The translations under genes and the position numbers were made by a program. 18,705 nt of DNA, taken from the NCBI GenBank assembly GCA_017880705.1, contig JADGRS010000013.1, positions 1 through 18,705 on the forward strand. Reading direction: 5' to 3'. The notes below the pieces were generated by a model that saw only the letters and a program-made list of their open reading frames with translations, was not told where the DNA came from and ran no database searches. This document shows positions 1 to 7,488 of this stretch, piece after piece. This DNA comes from Burkholderiales bacterium (lineage in GTDB: Bacteria > Pseudomonadota > Gammaproteobacteria > Burkholderiales > Usitatibacteraceae). How positions within the stretch are numbered: the first letter of the stretch is position 1; each line of letters begins with the position of its first letter.

Positions 1-338
1 TCATCGGAGTGAAGCTGCCCACCGACCCCGACGAGAGCTTCAACCTTGGGATCTCCGGGATGAGCGGCGTCGACGCGCAGTACTACCCGCGCTACTACGT
101 TCCCTACGACGACGTGCGGGACCAGGTGAAGGCCAAGGCCCAGCCCATCTCCTTGCTGCGCAAGCGCAATCCGAAGAGCAATCCGCAGATCGACCAGGTG
201 GTCGCGGCGCTCGGCCGCAAGGAGGCGGACCTGCGATTCATCCCGATGCGCGCCGGGAAGACCGACCTCGCGGTCTTCGTCGATCCGAAGGACGGCAGCA
301 TGCTGAGGATCACCTCCCTCAATCCCTGGGCGGAGTGA
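1..338 (+). CDS. TfpX/TfpZ-like type IV pilin accessory protein, C-terminal part (5' end outside window)
   Basis: Only the last 111 codons are visible; the frame is open to the left edge, so the GTG at 9 is probably internal. The visible part runs from an I-G-V-K-L stretch through Y-V-P-Y-DD-V-R and a proline/lysine-rich segment with I-D-Q-V-V-AAL, to a final F-I-P-M then L-A-V-F-V-D and an end in L-N-P-W. This order resembles the soluble C-terminal domain of TfpX/TfpZ proteins, inner-membrane proteins (N-terminal helices, here missing) that help assemble or stabilise particular type IV pilins. The match is from memory of the family pattern, not from a search. A pilin gene lies about 11 kb away in the window, on the other strand, so no operon link is visible here. 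The stop lies 3 bp from the stop of the convergent next gene. It could instead be an unrelated membrane protein tail. Confidence 0.6.
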   Translation, partial: IGVKLPTDPDESFNLGISGMSGVDAQYYPRYYVPYDDVRDQVKAKAQPISLLRKRNPKSNPQIDQVVAALGRKEADLRFIPMRAGKTDLAVFVDPKDGSMLRITSLNPWAE

Positions 339-341
339 TTC

Positions 342-749
342 CTAGCGGCGCACGAGCTTGCGATCGACGATCTTCACCTTGTCGCCCGCCTGGTAGCTGG
401 TGGGCGCGCTGAACGTGAAGGAGCGGTTGCTGCCGTCTTCCATCTTCACGCGCACCACGTAGCTCGTGGTGGTCTTCTTGTTCTTCTCGACCTCGTTGCC
501 GACGTAAGCGCCGCCCGCCGCGCCCGCCACGGTAGCGACGTCCTTGCCGCGGCCGCTGCCGACCTGGTGGCCGAGCACGCCTCCGGCGATGCCGCCGATC
601 ACCATGCCGGCGCCGCTGCCTTCGCCTTCCTTCTTCACGGTCTGCACGTCGGTGACGGTGCCGCAGTCGATGCACGCGGCCTGGACGCCGATCGCTCCCG
701 CCGCTACGAATGCGGCGCACCCGAGAATCGCGAGTCGCTTGATGCTCAT
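342..749 (-). CDS. Exported glycine-zipper (2TM) protein, SlyB-like
   Basis: A 135-residue protein. Residues 1 to about 24 form a signal peptide (basic start, hydrophobic core, A-x-A-like end before ACIDC). The middle, about 46-90, is a glycine zipper: G-x-G-x-G spaced small residues in two hydrophobic halves (GMVIGGIAGGVLG and VAGAAGGAYVGNEV), the hallmark of the Gly-zipper_2TM family of outer-membrane or periplasmic proteins such as SlyB. The C-terminal third (VVRVKMEDGS to the end) looks like a small beta domain, typical of the family. The Cys after the signal is not in a clear lipobox (Q-A-A-C), so a soluble or membrane-inserted form is as likely as a lipoprotein. A strong GGAGG at 755-759, 5 nt before the ATG, fixes the start. 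Family members are often linked to envelope stress; the exact role is unknown. Confidence 0.85.
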   Translation of the reverse strand: MSIKRLAILGCAAFVAAGAIGVQAACIDCGTVTDVQTVKKEGEGSGAGMVIGGIAGGVLGHQVGSGRGKDVATVAGAAGGAYVGNEVEKNKKTTTSYVVRVKMEDGSNRSFTFSAPTSYQAGDKVKIVDRKLVRR

Positions 750-811
750 GATTGCCTCCGAATTGATGCGTTCTAGTATGTTGGAAGACGCGAAAAGGAT
801 AGCACGCAGGG

Positions 812-835
812 TCCTCCCGGCGCCCCGGGGAAGGC
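812..835 (-). terminator. Possible hairpin terminator after lysS
   Basis: Just past the lysS stop the minus-strand transcript can form a GC-rich stem (CCGGG pairing with CCCGG around a GGCG loop, extended with one bulge by the flanking pyrimidine and purine runs). No U-run follows directly; the nearest T-rich stretch (CCTTTT) is over 10 nt away. It could be a weak terminator or only a GC-rich fold. Confidence 0.3.
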
Positions 836-838
836 CGC

Positions 839-2362
839 TCAGATCTCCTCGGCCTTGAGCTGCGGGAAAAGGATCACGTCGCGGATCGAGGGGCTGTCGG
901 TGAAGAGCATCACGAGCCGGTCGATGCCGATGCCTTCGCCCGCCGCGGGCGGCATCCCGTACTCGAGCGCGCGGATGTAGTCGGCGTCGTAGTACATCGC
1001 TTCCTCGTCGCCGGCTTCCTTCGCCTGCGCCTGCGCCGTGAAGCGCGCGGCCTGGTCCTCGGGGTCGTTCAGCTCGGAGAAGCCGTTGGCGATCTCGCGT
1101 CCCGTGATGAAGAGCTCGAAGCGATCGGTGACCGCCGGGTTCGCGTCGTTGGCGCGCGCCAGGGGCGAGACGTCGACGGGATGGGCGATGATGAAGGTCG
1201 GATCGACGAGCTTGTCCTCCGTGGTGGCCTCGAAGAGCTTCAGCTGGAGCAGCCCCACGCCATCGGTCGGAAACACCTCGATGTCGAACGGCGCGAGGGC
1301 GATCTTGAGGTACTCGGGCTTCGCGAGCTCGGCGAGCGGATAGCGAGGGTTGTGCTTCGCGATCGCCTCGGCCATCGTGAGCCGGTCGAACGCCCTGCCG
1401 AGATCCACCGTCACGCCCTGGTAGGCGAGGGTGGTCGTCCCGAGCACCTTCTGCGCGATCTCCTTCAGCAGCGCCTCGGTGAGGTCCATCAGGTAGCGGT
1501 AGTCCTGGTAGGCCTCGTAGAACTCGAGCATCGTGAACTCGGGATTGTGGCGCGTCGAGATACCCTCGTTCCTGAAGTTGCGGTTGATCTCGAAGACCTT
1601 CTCGAGGCCGCCGACGGTGAGGCGCTTGAGGTACAGCTCCGGCGCGATGCGCAGGAAGAGCTCCATGTCGAGCGCGTTGTGATGCGTCTTGAAGGGTCGC
1701 GCCGCGGCGCCGCCGGGGATCGAATGCATCATCGGCGTCTCGACCTCGAGGTAATCGCGCGCGACGAAGAATTCGCGGATCGCCTGAACGATCTTCGAGC
1801 GCTTGATGAACACCTCGCGGGACTCCGGGTTCACGATGAGGTCCACGTAGCGTTGGCGGTAGCGCTGCTCCATGTCCGCGAGGCCGTGGAACTTGTCCGG
1901 CAGCGGCCGCACCGCCTTCGCGAGGAGCCGCAGCTTCGCCGCGTGGATCGAGAGCTCGCCCTTGTTGGTCCGGAACACCATGCCCTCGACGCCGAGGATG
2001 TCGCCGAGGTCCCAGTGCTTGAACGCCTCGTGGGTCTCGGCGCCCGTCACGTCGTTGTTGATGTAGATCTGGATCTGGCCGCTCATGTCCTGCAGCGTCG
2101 CGAACGAGGCCTTGCCCATCACGCGCTTGAGCATCATGCGCCCGGCCACCGTCGCGGAAGGCTTCACCGCCTCGAGCTCTTCCTTCGTCTTCCCACCGTA
2201 GGCGCGCTGCAGCTCCGCCGCGAGGTCCTTGCGGCGGAAATCGTTCGGAAACGCGGGGCCGCTCTCGCGCAGGCGCGCGAGCTTGCCGCGCCGCTCGGCG
2301 ATGATCTGGTTCTCGTCCTGGGGCGGCTCGCCCGATGGGGGCTGGTTCTTGTCGTTGGCCAT
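839..2362 (-). CDS. lysS: Lysyl-tRNA synthetase, class II
   Basis: A 507-residue cytoplasmic enzyme (E. coli LysS is 505) that charges tRNA-Lys with lysine using ATP. Residues about 60-165 are the OB-fold anticodon-binding domain ([20 protein letters not shown] onward). The catalytic domain shows class II motif 1 ([15 protein letters not shown]), motif 2 ([20 protein letters not shown]) and motif 3 ([20 protein letters not shown]). The first 40 residues are a charged, proline-containing extension. It starts only 3 nt after the prfB stop, with an AAGGGG ribosome site inside the prfB 3' end, so the two genes form an operon, as in many proteobacteria. The identification is secure. Confidence 0.98.
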   Translation of the reverse strand: MANDKNQPPSGEPPQDENQIIAERRGKLARLRESGPAFPNDFRRKDLAAELQRAYGGKTKEELEAVKPSATVAGRMMLKRVMGKASFATLQDMSGQIQIYINNDVTGAETHEAFKHWDLGDILGVEGMVFRTNKGELSIHAAKLRLLAKAVRPLPDKFHGLADMEQRYRQRYVDLIVNPESREVFIKRSKIVQAIREFFVARDYLEVETPMMHSIPGGAAARPFKTHHNALDMELFLRIAPELYLKRLTVGGLEKVFEINRNFRNEGISTRHNPEFTMLEFYEAYQDYRYLMDLTEALLKEIAQKVLGTTTLAYQGVTVDLGRAFDRLTMAEAIAKHNPRYPLAELAKPEYLKIALAPFDIEVFPTDGVGLLQLKLFEATTEDKLVDPTFIIAHPVDVSPLARANDANPAVTDRFELFITGREIANGFSELNDPEDQAARFTAQAQAKEAGDEEAMYYDADYIRALEYGMPPAAGEGIGIDRLVMLFTDSPSIRDVILFPQLKAEEI

Positions 2363-2365
2363 GTT

Positions 2366-3470
2366 CTAGACCCCTTGCTTGAGGCTTGCGCTGATGAACT
2401 GGTCGAGGTCGCCGTCGAGGACCGACTGGGTGTTGCCCACTTCCACGTTGGTGCGAAGGTCCTTGATGCGCGACTGGTCGAGCACGTACGAGCGGATCTG
2501 GTGGCCCCAGCCGATGTCGGTCTTGGCGTCTTCCATCTTCTGCTTGGCTTCCGTCTTCTTGCGAAGCTCGAGCTCGTAGAGCTTCGACTTCAGCATCGCC
2601 ATCGCCTCGGCGCGGTTCCTGTGCTGCGAGCGGTCGTTCTGCGAGGAGACCACGATGTTGGTCGGAAGGTGCGTGATGCGCACCGCCGAGTCGGTCTTGT
2701 TCACGTGCTGCCCGCCGGCCCCCGAGGCCCGGTAGGTGTCGATGCGCAGGTCCGCCGGATTGATGTCGATCTCGATGGTCTCGTCGACCTCGGGATACAC
2801 GAACACCGCCGCGAAGGAGGTGTGCCGCCGCGCGTTGGAGTCGAACGGCGATTTGCGCACCAGGCGATGGATGCCGTTCTCCGTGCGCAGGTGGCCGAAG
2901 GCGTAGGGGCCCGTCACCTTGATCGACGCGCTCTTCAGCCCCGCGACTTCGCCGGCGCTTTCGTCGAGGAGCTCCGTCTTGAAGCCCTTCTTGTCGCAGT
3001 ACTTCAGGTACATGCGCAGCAGCATCGAGGCCCAGTCCTGCGCTTCGGTGCCGCCCTGTCCCGCGTTGATGTCCACGAAGCAGTTGTTGGGGTCCATCGG
3101 ATCGTTGAACATGCGGCGGAACTCGAGGTCCGCGACCCGCTTTTCCGCGCCCCTCACGTCGTCGGCGATGGAGCGCAGGGTCGCGTCGTCGCCTTCGCCG
3201 CGGGCGAGTGCGAAGAGCTCCGCGGAATCCCTGAGGCTGGCGTCGATCTTCTCGAGGTTGCCGACGGTATCCTCGAGCATGCGTCGCTCCTTGCCGAGGC
3301 CCTGCGCGCGCTTGGCGTCGGACCAGATGTCGGGGTCTTCGAGGGTGCGGGCGACTTCTACGAGGCGCGACTTCTTGGCGTCGTAGTCAAAGATACCTCC
3401 GCAGCTCCGCCGAGCGGGCGGCGAGGTCGTGGAGGGAGTTCTCGATGAGGTTCAGCTGGTCGGATTCCAT
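2366..3470 (-). CDS. prfB: Peptide chain release factor 2, with programmed +1 frameshift
   Basis: RF2 reads UGA and UAA stop codons in the ribosomal A site and triggers peptide release. The ATG at 3470 opens a 27-codon frame ending LRRYL, then an in-frame TGA at 3389-3387. Skipping one base moves reading to the long frame (DYDAKKSRL onward), giving 367 residues (E. coli RF2 has 365). With this numbering the SPF stop-recognition tripeptide is at 207-209 and the catalytic GGQ at 252-254. The residue four before GGQ is Ala-248, the form found in most bacteria, not the Thr seen in E. coli K-12. The N-terminal 27 residues match RF2 in length and pattern, so this is a real recoded gene and not a broken one. 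It is followed by lysS. Its level should be self-limited through the frameshift. Confidence 0.97.
3386..3400 (-). promoter_or_regulatory. prfB programmed +1 frameshift site
   Basis: On the coding strand it reads GGAGGTATCTTTGAC: an internal Shine-Dalgarno (GGAGG), a 3 nt spacer (TAT), the slippery CTT and the weakly terminating TGA-C. The order and spacing match the classic RF2 site. When RF2 is scarce the ribosome pauses at TGA and slips forward one base, making full RF2; when RF2 is plentiful it terminates after 27 residues. Confidence 0.97.
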
Positions 3471-3476
3471 GGCGCG

Positions 3477-3504
3477 ATTATAGCGGGCGCGTTGCTGGTG
3501 TAAC
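3477..3504 (-). promoter_or_regulatory. Predicted sigma-70 promoter of prfB-lysS
   Basis: A perfect TATAAT lies at 3482-3477 (coding strand), with a GTTACA at 3504-3499 as a possible -35 (four of six bases of TTGACA) and a 16 bp spacer. Only 6 bases (CGCGCC) separate TATAAT from the prfB ATG at 3470. Transcription would then begin at or next to the A of the ATG, giving a leaderless mRNA. There is no ribosome binding site before the ATG, which fits. Confidence 0.55.
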
Positions 3505-3515
3505 CTTGCAACGCG
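3488..3515. repeat. 8 bp inverted repeat in the prfB divergent promoter region
   Basis: CGCGTTGC at 3488-3495 is exactly mirrored by GCAACGCG at 3508-3515, with a 12 bp spacer. The repeat brackets the proposed prfB -35 (3499-3504) and lies 85 bp before the divergent binding-protein gene. The arm length and spacing would suit a dimeric regulator, but no regulator gene is nearby, and short palindromes also arise by chance in GC-rich DNA. Confidence 0.4.
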
Positions 3516-3599
3516 TTTTCGCGGGCCGGAATCGGTGAATACTGAGGATTCCGCGGATGGGCCGCGGGCAGGATCGTCCAACAACCAGGGGAATTCGTC

Positions 3600-4715
3600 A
3601 TGACCTTCAGCCGTTCGCTGCTCGTGGCAGCGCTCACCGCGTTGGGTCTCGGGGCGCACGCCCAGGAAGGCCCGGTCCTGCTCCTCGGCCAGACCGCGGA
3701 TCTCAGCGGCCCCCAGGCGGCGCCGGTGAAGGAGACCGTCGCGGCTGCGCGAGCCTATTTCGACAAGGTTAACGCGCAGGGCGGCGTGAACGGCCGCAAG
3801 ATCGTCCTGGAGACGATGGACGACGGCTTCGACCCCAAGCGCTCGGTGGAGAACGCGAAGAAGCTGATCGACGAGAAGCACGTGCTCGCGCTCTTCCTTT
3901 TCCGGGGCACCGCCAACGCCGAGGCGATGATGCCGTTGATCCTCGAGAAGAAGACGCCGATGTTCGCGGGCGTCGGCAGCTCGATGAAGATGCACGAGCC
4001 CATGAACCGCTATCTATTCAACTTGCGCGCGCCGGTGCAGATCGAGGTCTCGAGCATCGTGACGCAGCTCGCCTCCCAGGGCATCACCGATGTCGCGGTG
4101 GTCTACACCGACGACGGCTTCGGCAAGGACGCCTTCGACGGTGCCAAGAAGACCTTCGAGAAGTTCAAGATCACGCCTAGGGCGGTGGCGGTGATCCCGC
4201 GCGGGCAGGCCGAGGTCGACGCCGCGGTGGACCAGATCGCGAAGGCCGCGCCTTCGGCCACCCTCGGCTTCTGCATCCCCAAGATCTGCGCGTCGATCGT
4301 GAAGAAGCTGCGCGCCAAGGGCTCCCTCACCCAGTTCTTCTCGCTGTCGAACACTTCGTCGGGCGCCTACGTGACGGAGCTCGGCGAATTCGCGCGCGGC
4401 ATCGTCGTGACGCAGGTGATGCCGTATCCCTTCGATGCGCGCGACCAGATCGGGCGCGAGTACCAGACATTCGCGAAGGAGGCCGGCATCACGGAATCCT
4501 ACGCGTCGATGGAAGGCTATCTTTCGGCGCGCATCATGACCGAGGCGTTGAAGCGCATGGGCAAGAACCCCAGCCGCGAGGGGCTGGTCACCGCGTTCGA
4601 ATCGCTCAAGCTGAACCTCGGCGGCTTCCAGGTGGGCTACAGCCCCCAGAGCCGCACCGGATCCGAGTTCGTCGACCTCACGATGATCAGCAAGAACGGC
4701 CGGTTCATTCGCTGA
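3600..4715 (+). CDS. Periplasmic ABC-transporter substrate-binding protein, branched-chain amino acid (LivJ) type
   Basis: A 371-residue exported protein. Residues 1-22 are a signal peptide ending AHA before QEG. The mature part has the type I periplasmic-binding fold of the Peripla_BP_6 family: the opening strand LLLGQTADLSGP, the helix with AYFDKVNAQGGVNGRKI, then DDGFDPKRSVENAKKLI, and the mid-domain VAVVYTDDGFGKDAF. Such proteins bring amino acids or aromatic/amide compounds to an inner-membrane ABC permease; the ligand cannot be told from sequence. A CIPKIC motif lies near the middle and could form a disulfide. There is no permease or ATPase beside it, so it is an orphan binding protein, common in betaproteobacteria. 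AGGGGA at 3587-3592, 7 nt before the ATG, supports the start. Its 3' end overlaps recJ by 11 bp on the other strand. Confidence 0.92.
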   Translation: MTFSRSLLVAALTALGLGAHAQEGPVLLLGQTADLSGPQAAPVKETVAAARAYFDKVNAQGGVNGRKIVLETMDDGFDPKRSVENAKKLIDEKHVLALFLFRGTANAEAMMPLILEKKTPMFAGVGSSMKMHEPMNRYLFNLRAPVQIEVSSIVTQLASQGITDVAVVYTDDGFGKDAFDGAKKTFEKFKITPRAVAVIPRGQAEVDAAVDQIAKAAPSATLGFCIPKICASIVKKLRAKGSLTQFFSLSNTSSGAYVTELGEFARGIVVTQVMPYPFDARDQIGREYQTFAKEAGITESYASMEGYLSARIMTEALKRMGKNPSREGLVTAFESLKLNLGGFQVGYSPQSRTGSEFVDLTMISKNGRFIR

Positions 4716-6396
4716 CGTGCTCGACCACGAGCTGGAGGGTGCTGGCACCCTGGAACTCGTTCAGCTCGATGCGGTAGACGGCGTCGATCGCCGCGGGCAG
4801 CGGCTGCGCGGAGCCGAAGCGGATCGCGCTGAAGCGCCGCTCGTCCAGGGCAAGCGTGAGCTTCGTGTGCTTGTCGCCCACGACGCGCTGCGACTGCACC
4901 GCGAAGCGGCCGGTGAAGCGCGGCTCCGGAAAGCCCTGCCCCCAAACCTGCCGGCGCAATAGCCCCGCGAATTCCGGCGAGATCTCGCTCGCGGCGAGCG
5001 CGCCGTCGGTCTCGATGCGTTGCGCGAGGTCCGCGGGCGTGAGCATCTCGCGGGCCACGGCTTCGAACGCCGCGCGGAAGTCGTCGAGCCCCTCGGGCCG
5101 CAGGGTCACGCCCGCGGCGGCGGCGTGGCCGCCGAAGCGCTCGATGAGGTGCGGGCGGCGCTTGTCGACGAGATCGAGCGCGTCGCGCAGGTTGAGGCCG
5201 GCGATCGAGCGGCCCGAGCCCTTGAGGCGTCCGGCGCTCTCGCTCGCGAAGGCGAACACCGGGCGATGGAAGCGCTCCTTCAGCCGCGACGCGAGGAGCC
5301 CCACGACGCCGGTGTGCCATTCGGGGCGGTGGATCGAGAGCGTATAGGCGTCGTCCGCCTCGATCGCGCCGACCATCGCCAGCGCCGATTCCTGCATCAT
5401 GCCCTCGATCTCGCGGCGCTCGCGGTTCAGCCGGTCGAGCTTCGCCGCGAGCTCCATCGCGCGCCCGTGGTCGTGCGCGAGGAGGCACTCGATCCCGAGC
5501 GACATGTCCTGCAGCCGCCCCGCGGCGTTGAGGCGCGGTCCCACTGCGAATCCCAGGTCGTGGACCGACGCTTGGCGCGCCACGCGTCCCGCCACCTCGA
5601 GGAGCGCCGCGATGCCGGGCGACGCCTTTCCTGCGCGCACGCGCGCAAGCCCCTGGGAGACGAGGATGCGGTTGTTGGCGTCGAGCTTCACCACGTCCGC
5701 GACCGTGCCCAGCGCGACCAGGTCGAGGAGGTCGGAGAGCTGCGGCTCGGGGCGCGCCAGGCTGAAAGCGCCGCGGCGGCGCAGCTCGGCGCGAAGCGCG
5801 AGCATCACGTAGAAGACGACGCCCACGCCCGCGAGGTTCTTGCTGGGGAATCCGCATCCCGCCTGGTTTGGATTGACGATGCACGCGGCCTGCGGCAGCT
5901 CGGCGCCCGGGAGGTGGTGGTCGGTGACGAGCACGCGCATGCCGAGGCGATTGGCCTCCGCGATGCCCTCGACGGCCGCGATGCCGTTGTCGACGGTGAT
6001 GACGAGGTCGGGCTTGCGCACCGCCGCCTCGCGCACGATCTCCGGCGTGAGCCCGTAGCCATGCTCGAAGCGGTTGGGCACGAGGAAGTCAACGGTGGCG
6101 CCCATGGATCGCAACGCCTTCACGCCGAGCGCGCACGCGGTGGCGCCGTCGGCGTCGTAGTCGGCGATGATCAGCATGCGTTCCCCCTTCGCGATGGCAT
6201 CGGCGAGGAGGCGCGCGGCGTCCTCGACGTGCTGCAGGCGGTCGGGTGCCGCGAGCGATCTCAGCGTCGTCGCGAGCTCGTCCATCGAGGTGAGGCCGCG
6301 CGCGGCGAAGATGCGGGCGAGCCTCGGATCGCATCCCGCCGCCTTGAGCGCGCCGAATGCGGCCGCGTCGACGTTGCGCGAGACGATGTCAGGCAT
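4705..6396 (-). CDS. recJ: Single-stranded-DNA-specific 5'-3' exonuclease RecJ
   Basis: A 563-residue cytoplasmic nuclease (E. coli RecJ is 577) used in RecF-pathway recombination, mismatch repair and repair of stalled forks. The DHH phosphoesterase domain shows its metal-binding motifs: D79-Y-D81-A-D83 (LIIADYDADG), D136 (VITVDNG) and D159-H160-H161 (VLVTDHH). The C-terminal DHHA1 domain follows (HRPEWHTGVVGLLASRLKER, then GSGRSIAGLNL and GGHAAAAG), and then the OB-like end. The ATG overlaps the stop of the upstream RpfE-like gene by 8 bp (ATGCCTGA), so translation of the two is probably coupled. All key residues are present and the gene looks intact. Confidence 0.97.
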   Translation of the reverse strand: MPDIVSRNVDAAAFGALKAAGCDPRLARIFAARGLTSMDELATTLRSLAAPDRLQHVEDAARLLADAIAKGERMLIIADYDADGATACALGVKALRSMGATVDFLVPNRFEHGYGLTPEIVREAAVRKPDLVITVDNGIAAVEGIAEANRLGMRVLVTDHHLPGAELPQAACIVNPNQAGCGFPSKNLAGVGVVFYVMLALRAELRRRGAFSLARPEPQLSDLLDLVALGTVADVVKLDANNRILVSQGLARVRAGKASPGIAALLEVAGRVARQASVHDLGFAVGPRLNAAGRLQDMSLGIECLLAHDHGRAMELAAKLDRLNRERREIEGMMQESALAMVGAIEADDAYTLSIHRPEWHTGVVGLLASRLKERFHRPVFAFASESAGRLKGSGRSIAGLNLRDALDLVDKRRPHLIERFGGHAAAAGVTLRPEGLDDFRAAFEAVAREMLTPADLAQRIETDGALAASEISPEFAGLLRRQVWGQGFPEPRFTGRFAVQSQRVVGDKHTKLTLALDERRFSAIRFGSAQPLPAAIDAVYRIELNEFQGASTLQLVVEHVSE

Positions 6397-7393
6397 GGGC
6401 CGCGAGCGGCCTGCGCGGGCGGAACACGCGCCATCGCGCGGAGGCGTCGAGCACGGCGACCCGTGTGCCGCGCTCGAACGGAAGGATCACGCGCACCTCG
6501 CCGAAGCGCGCGATGGCCTCGGGCAGTTTCGCGAACCAGTCCGCCTCGAGCGCTTGCGCTTCGGCGAGCCACGCGGCTTCGTCGCCCCGATGCAGGGGAG
6601 CCGCGAGCGTGTCGATCACCGCGAGAACGCTTTGCGCATCGGGCTCGAGGTCGATGTCGGCGATCGCGCGCGGCCGCGGCCGCGCCTCGGCCCCGGTGAG
6701 CGCCGCCAGGCCGCGTGCGAAGGAGTCGTCCCCATGGACGATCCCGTGCCGCTTGCGGATCTGCGGCGGCTTCGTGCCCTCGCCCCAGAACCACACGCTG
6801 TTGATCGCGGGCTTGCGGTCCTGCGCACGCCGCTCGTTCACCTCGTGCGCGCCGAGCACCATCTGCGCCTCGGTGAGCGCCGATCGCCAATTGAAGGGGC
6901 CGCCCCCCTCGGGGAGGAGGCCGAAGACATTGCGTCCATGAGCATTCCAGAGCGGCGTGGTCGTGGGCAGGCCGTCCCGCAGCGCGCGCACGTACCATCG
7001 GTCCGGAGCGGGCGCCGAGAATTCGAGGCCGTCGCCGCGGAAGTGGCGCTGCAGCGCCTCGATGAGCGCCGCCGCCTCGTGCTTCTGCACGTCGAGGACC
7101 GACGCGTCGTGCAGGATGAGCGCGTCGTGGTCCACGCGCAGGTGGACGGGATCGGCGCGCATCCACGCCCCGGGCTGCGCCTCGCCCTCTCCCGCAAGCG
7201 CCACCGCCGCGATGGGTGCGGGCGAGGCGAGCCCGTACGCCGCGGCGAGCCATTCGTGAGGGCCTCGCGCGGGCTCGCTGCGGATGTCGGCGCGGGCGAG
7301 CCAGCGCTCGAGCGACGGCAAGCGGATCGAGCGCATGCGCTCGGTGGCATCGGCGGGCGGAAGGAGATTCGGGACGACTATATCGAGGGACAT
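6389..7393 (-). CDS. RpfE-like protein of the COG4255 family, function unknown
   Basis: A 334-residue protein without signal peptide or membrane segments. It starts MSLDIVVPNLLPP and has a run near the middle with AINSVWFWGEGTKPP, a pattern I recall from the COG4255/RpfE family. Homologues sit next to recJ in other proteobacteria, including the Xanthomonas rpf region. Databases often label the family a cofactor-independent phosphoglycerate mutase-like protein, but I see none of the metal-binding motifs of that enzyme, so the label should not be taken as a function. The conserved recJ linkage and the 8 bp overlap suggest a role near nucleic-acid metabolism, which is inference. A GATAAT at 7407-7402 lies only 8 bp before the ATG, so this transcript too may have a very short leader. 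Confidence 0.75.
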   Translation of the reverse strand: MSLDIVVPNLLPPADATERMRSIRLPSLERWLARADIRSEPARGPHEWLAAAYGLASPAPIAAVALAGEGEAQPGAWMRADPVHLRVDHDALILHDASVLDVQKHEAAALIEALQRHFRGDGLEFSAPAPDRWYVRALRDGLPTTTPLWNAHGRNVFGLLPEGGGPFNWRSALTEAQMVLGAHEVNERRAQDRKPAINSVWFWGEGTKPPQIRKRHGIVHGDDSFARGLAALTGAEARPRPRAIADIDLEPDAQSVLAVIDTLAAPLHRGDEAAWLAEAQALEADWFAKLPEAIARFGEVRVILPFERGTRVAVLDASARWRVFRPRRPLAAHA

Positions 7394-7401
7394 CGCCCGT
7401 C

Positions 7402-7407
7402 ATTATC
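7402..7407 (-). promoter_or_regulatory. Possible -10 box of the RpfE-like/recJ operon
   Basis: GATAAT on the minus strand, 8 bp before the ATG at 7393. No convincing -35 is seen 16-18 bp upstream. If used, the mRNA would have almost no leader. Confidence 0.3.
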
Positions 7408-7422
7408 GTTCAGCGGGAACGC

Positions 7423-7445
7423 AATTGGAGGGCCGCGCTCCAATT
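7423..7445. repeat. Perfect 8 bp inverted repeat in the RpfE-like/lolC divergent region
   Basis: AATTGGAG at 7423-7430 and CTCCAATT at 7438-7445 are exact reverse complements around a 7 bp GC spacer. The repeat lies between the two divergent -10 candidates and overlaps a TTGGAG (7425-7430) that could be the lolC -35. It could be an operator for both operons, or a hairpin in either leader. Confidence 0.5.
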
Positions 7446-7455
7446 ACGGGATAAT
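7425..7455 (+). promoter_or_regulatory. Possible lolCD promoter
   Basis: TTGGAG at 7425-7430 and GATAAT at 7450-7455 with a 19 bp spacer, slightly long for sigma-70. The predicted start near 7462 leaves a leader of about 27 nt to the TTG at 7489. Confidence 0.3.
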
Positions 7456-7488
7456 CGCGGTCCCGTCTCCATTTTCCGGCGCGCCTCT

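Noticed and set aside
3387..3389. In-frame TGA in prfB as a sign of a pseudogene
   Set aside because: It is part of the canonical RF2 recoding site with correct internal Shine-Dalgarno and spacing.
1181..3448. A 755-codon plus-strand open frame
   Set aside because: It lies antisense to lysS and prfB and encodes an Arg/Leu/Val/Glu-rich chain without motifs.
3387..3995. 202-codon minus-strand frame ending in the first 27 codons of prfB
   Set aside because: Only its last 27 codons are real (the RF2 zero frame); the rest is antisense to the binding-protein gene.
5020..6699. A 559-codon plus-strand open frame
   Set aside because: Antisense to recJ and the RpfE-like gene; composition is that of a shadow frame.
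7216..7488. N-terminal extension of the LolC/E permease to 7216
   Set aside because: The extra stretch overlaps the start of the divergent RpfE-like gene, is Arg-rich and unlike any Lol permease; the TTG at 7489 starts the conserved part.
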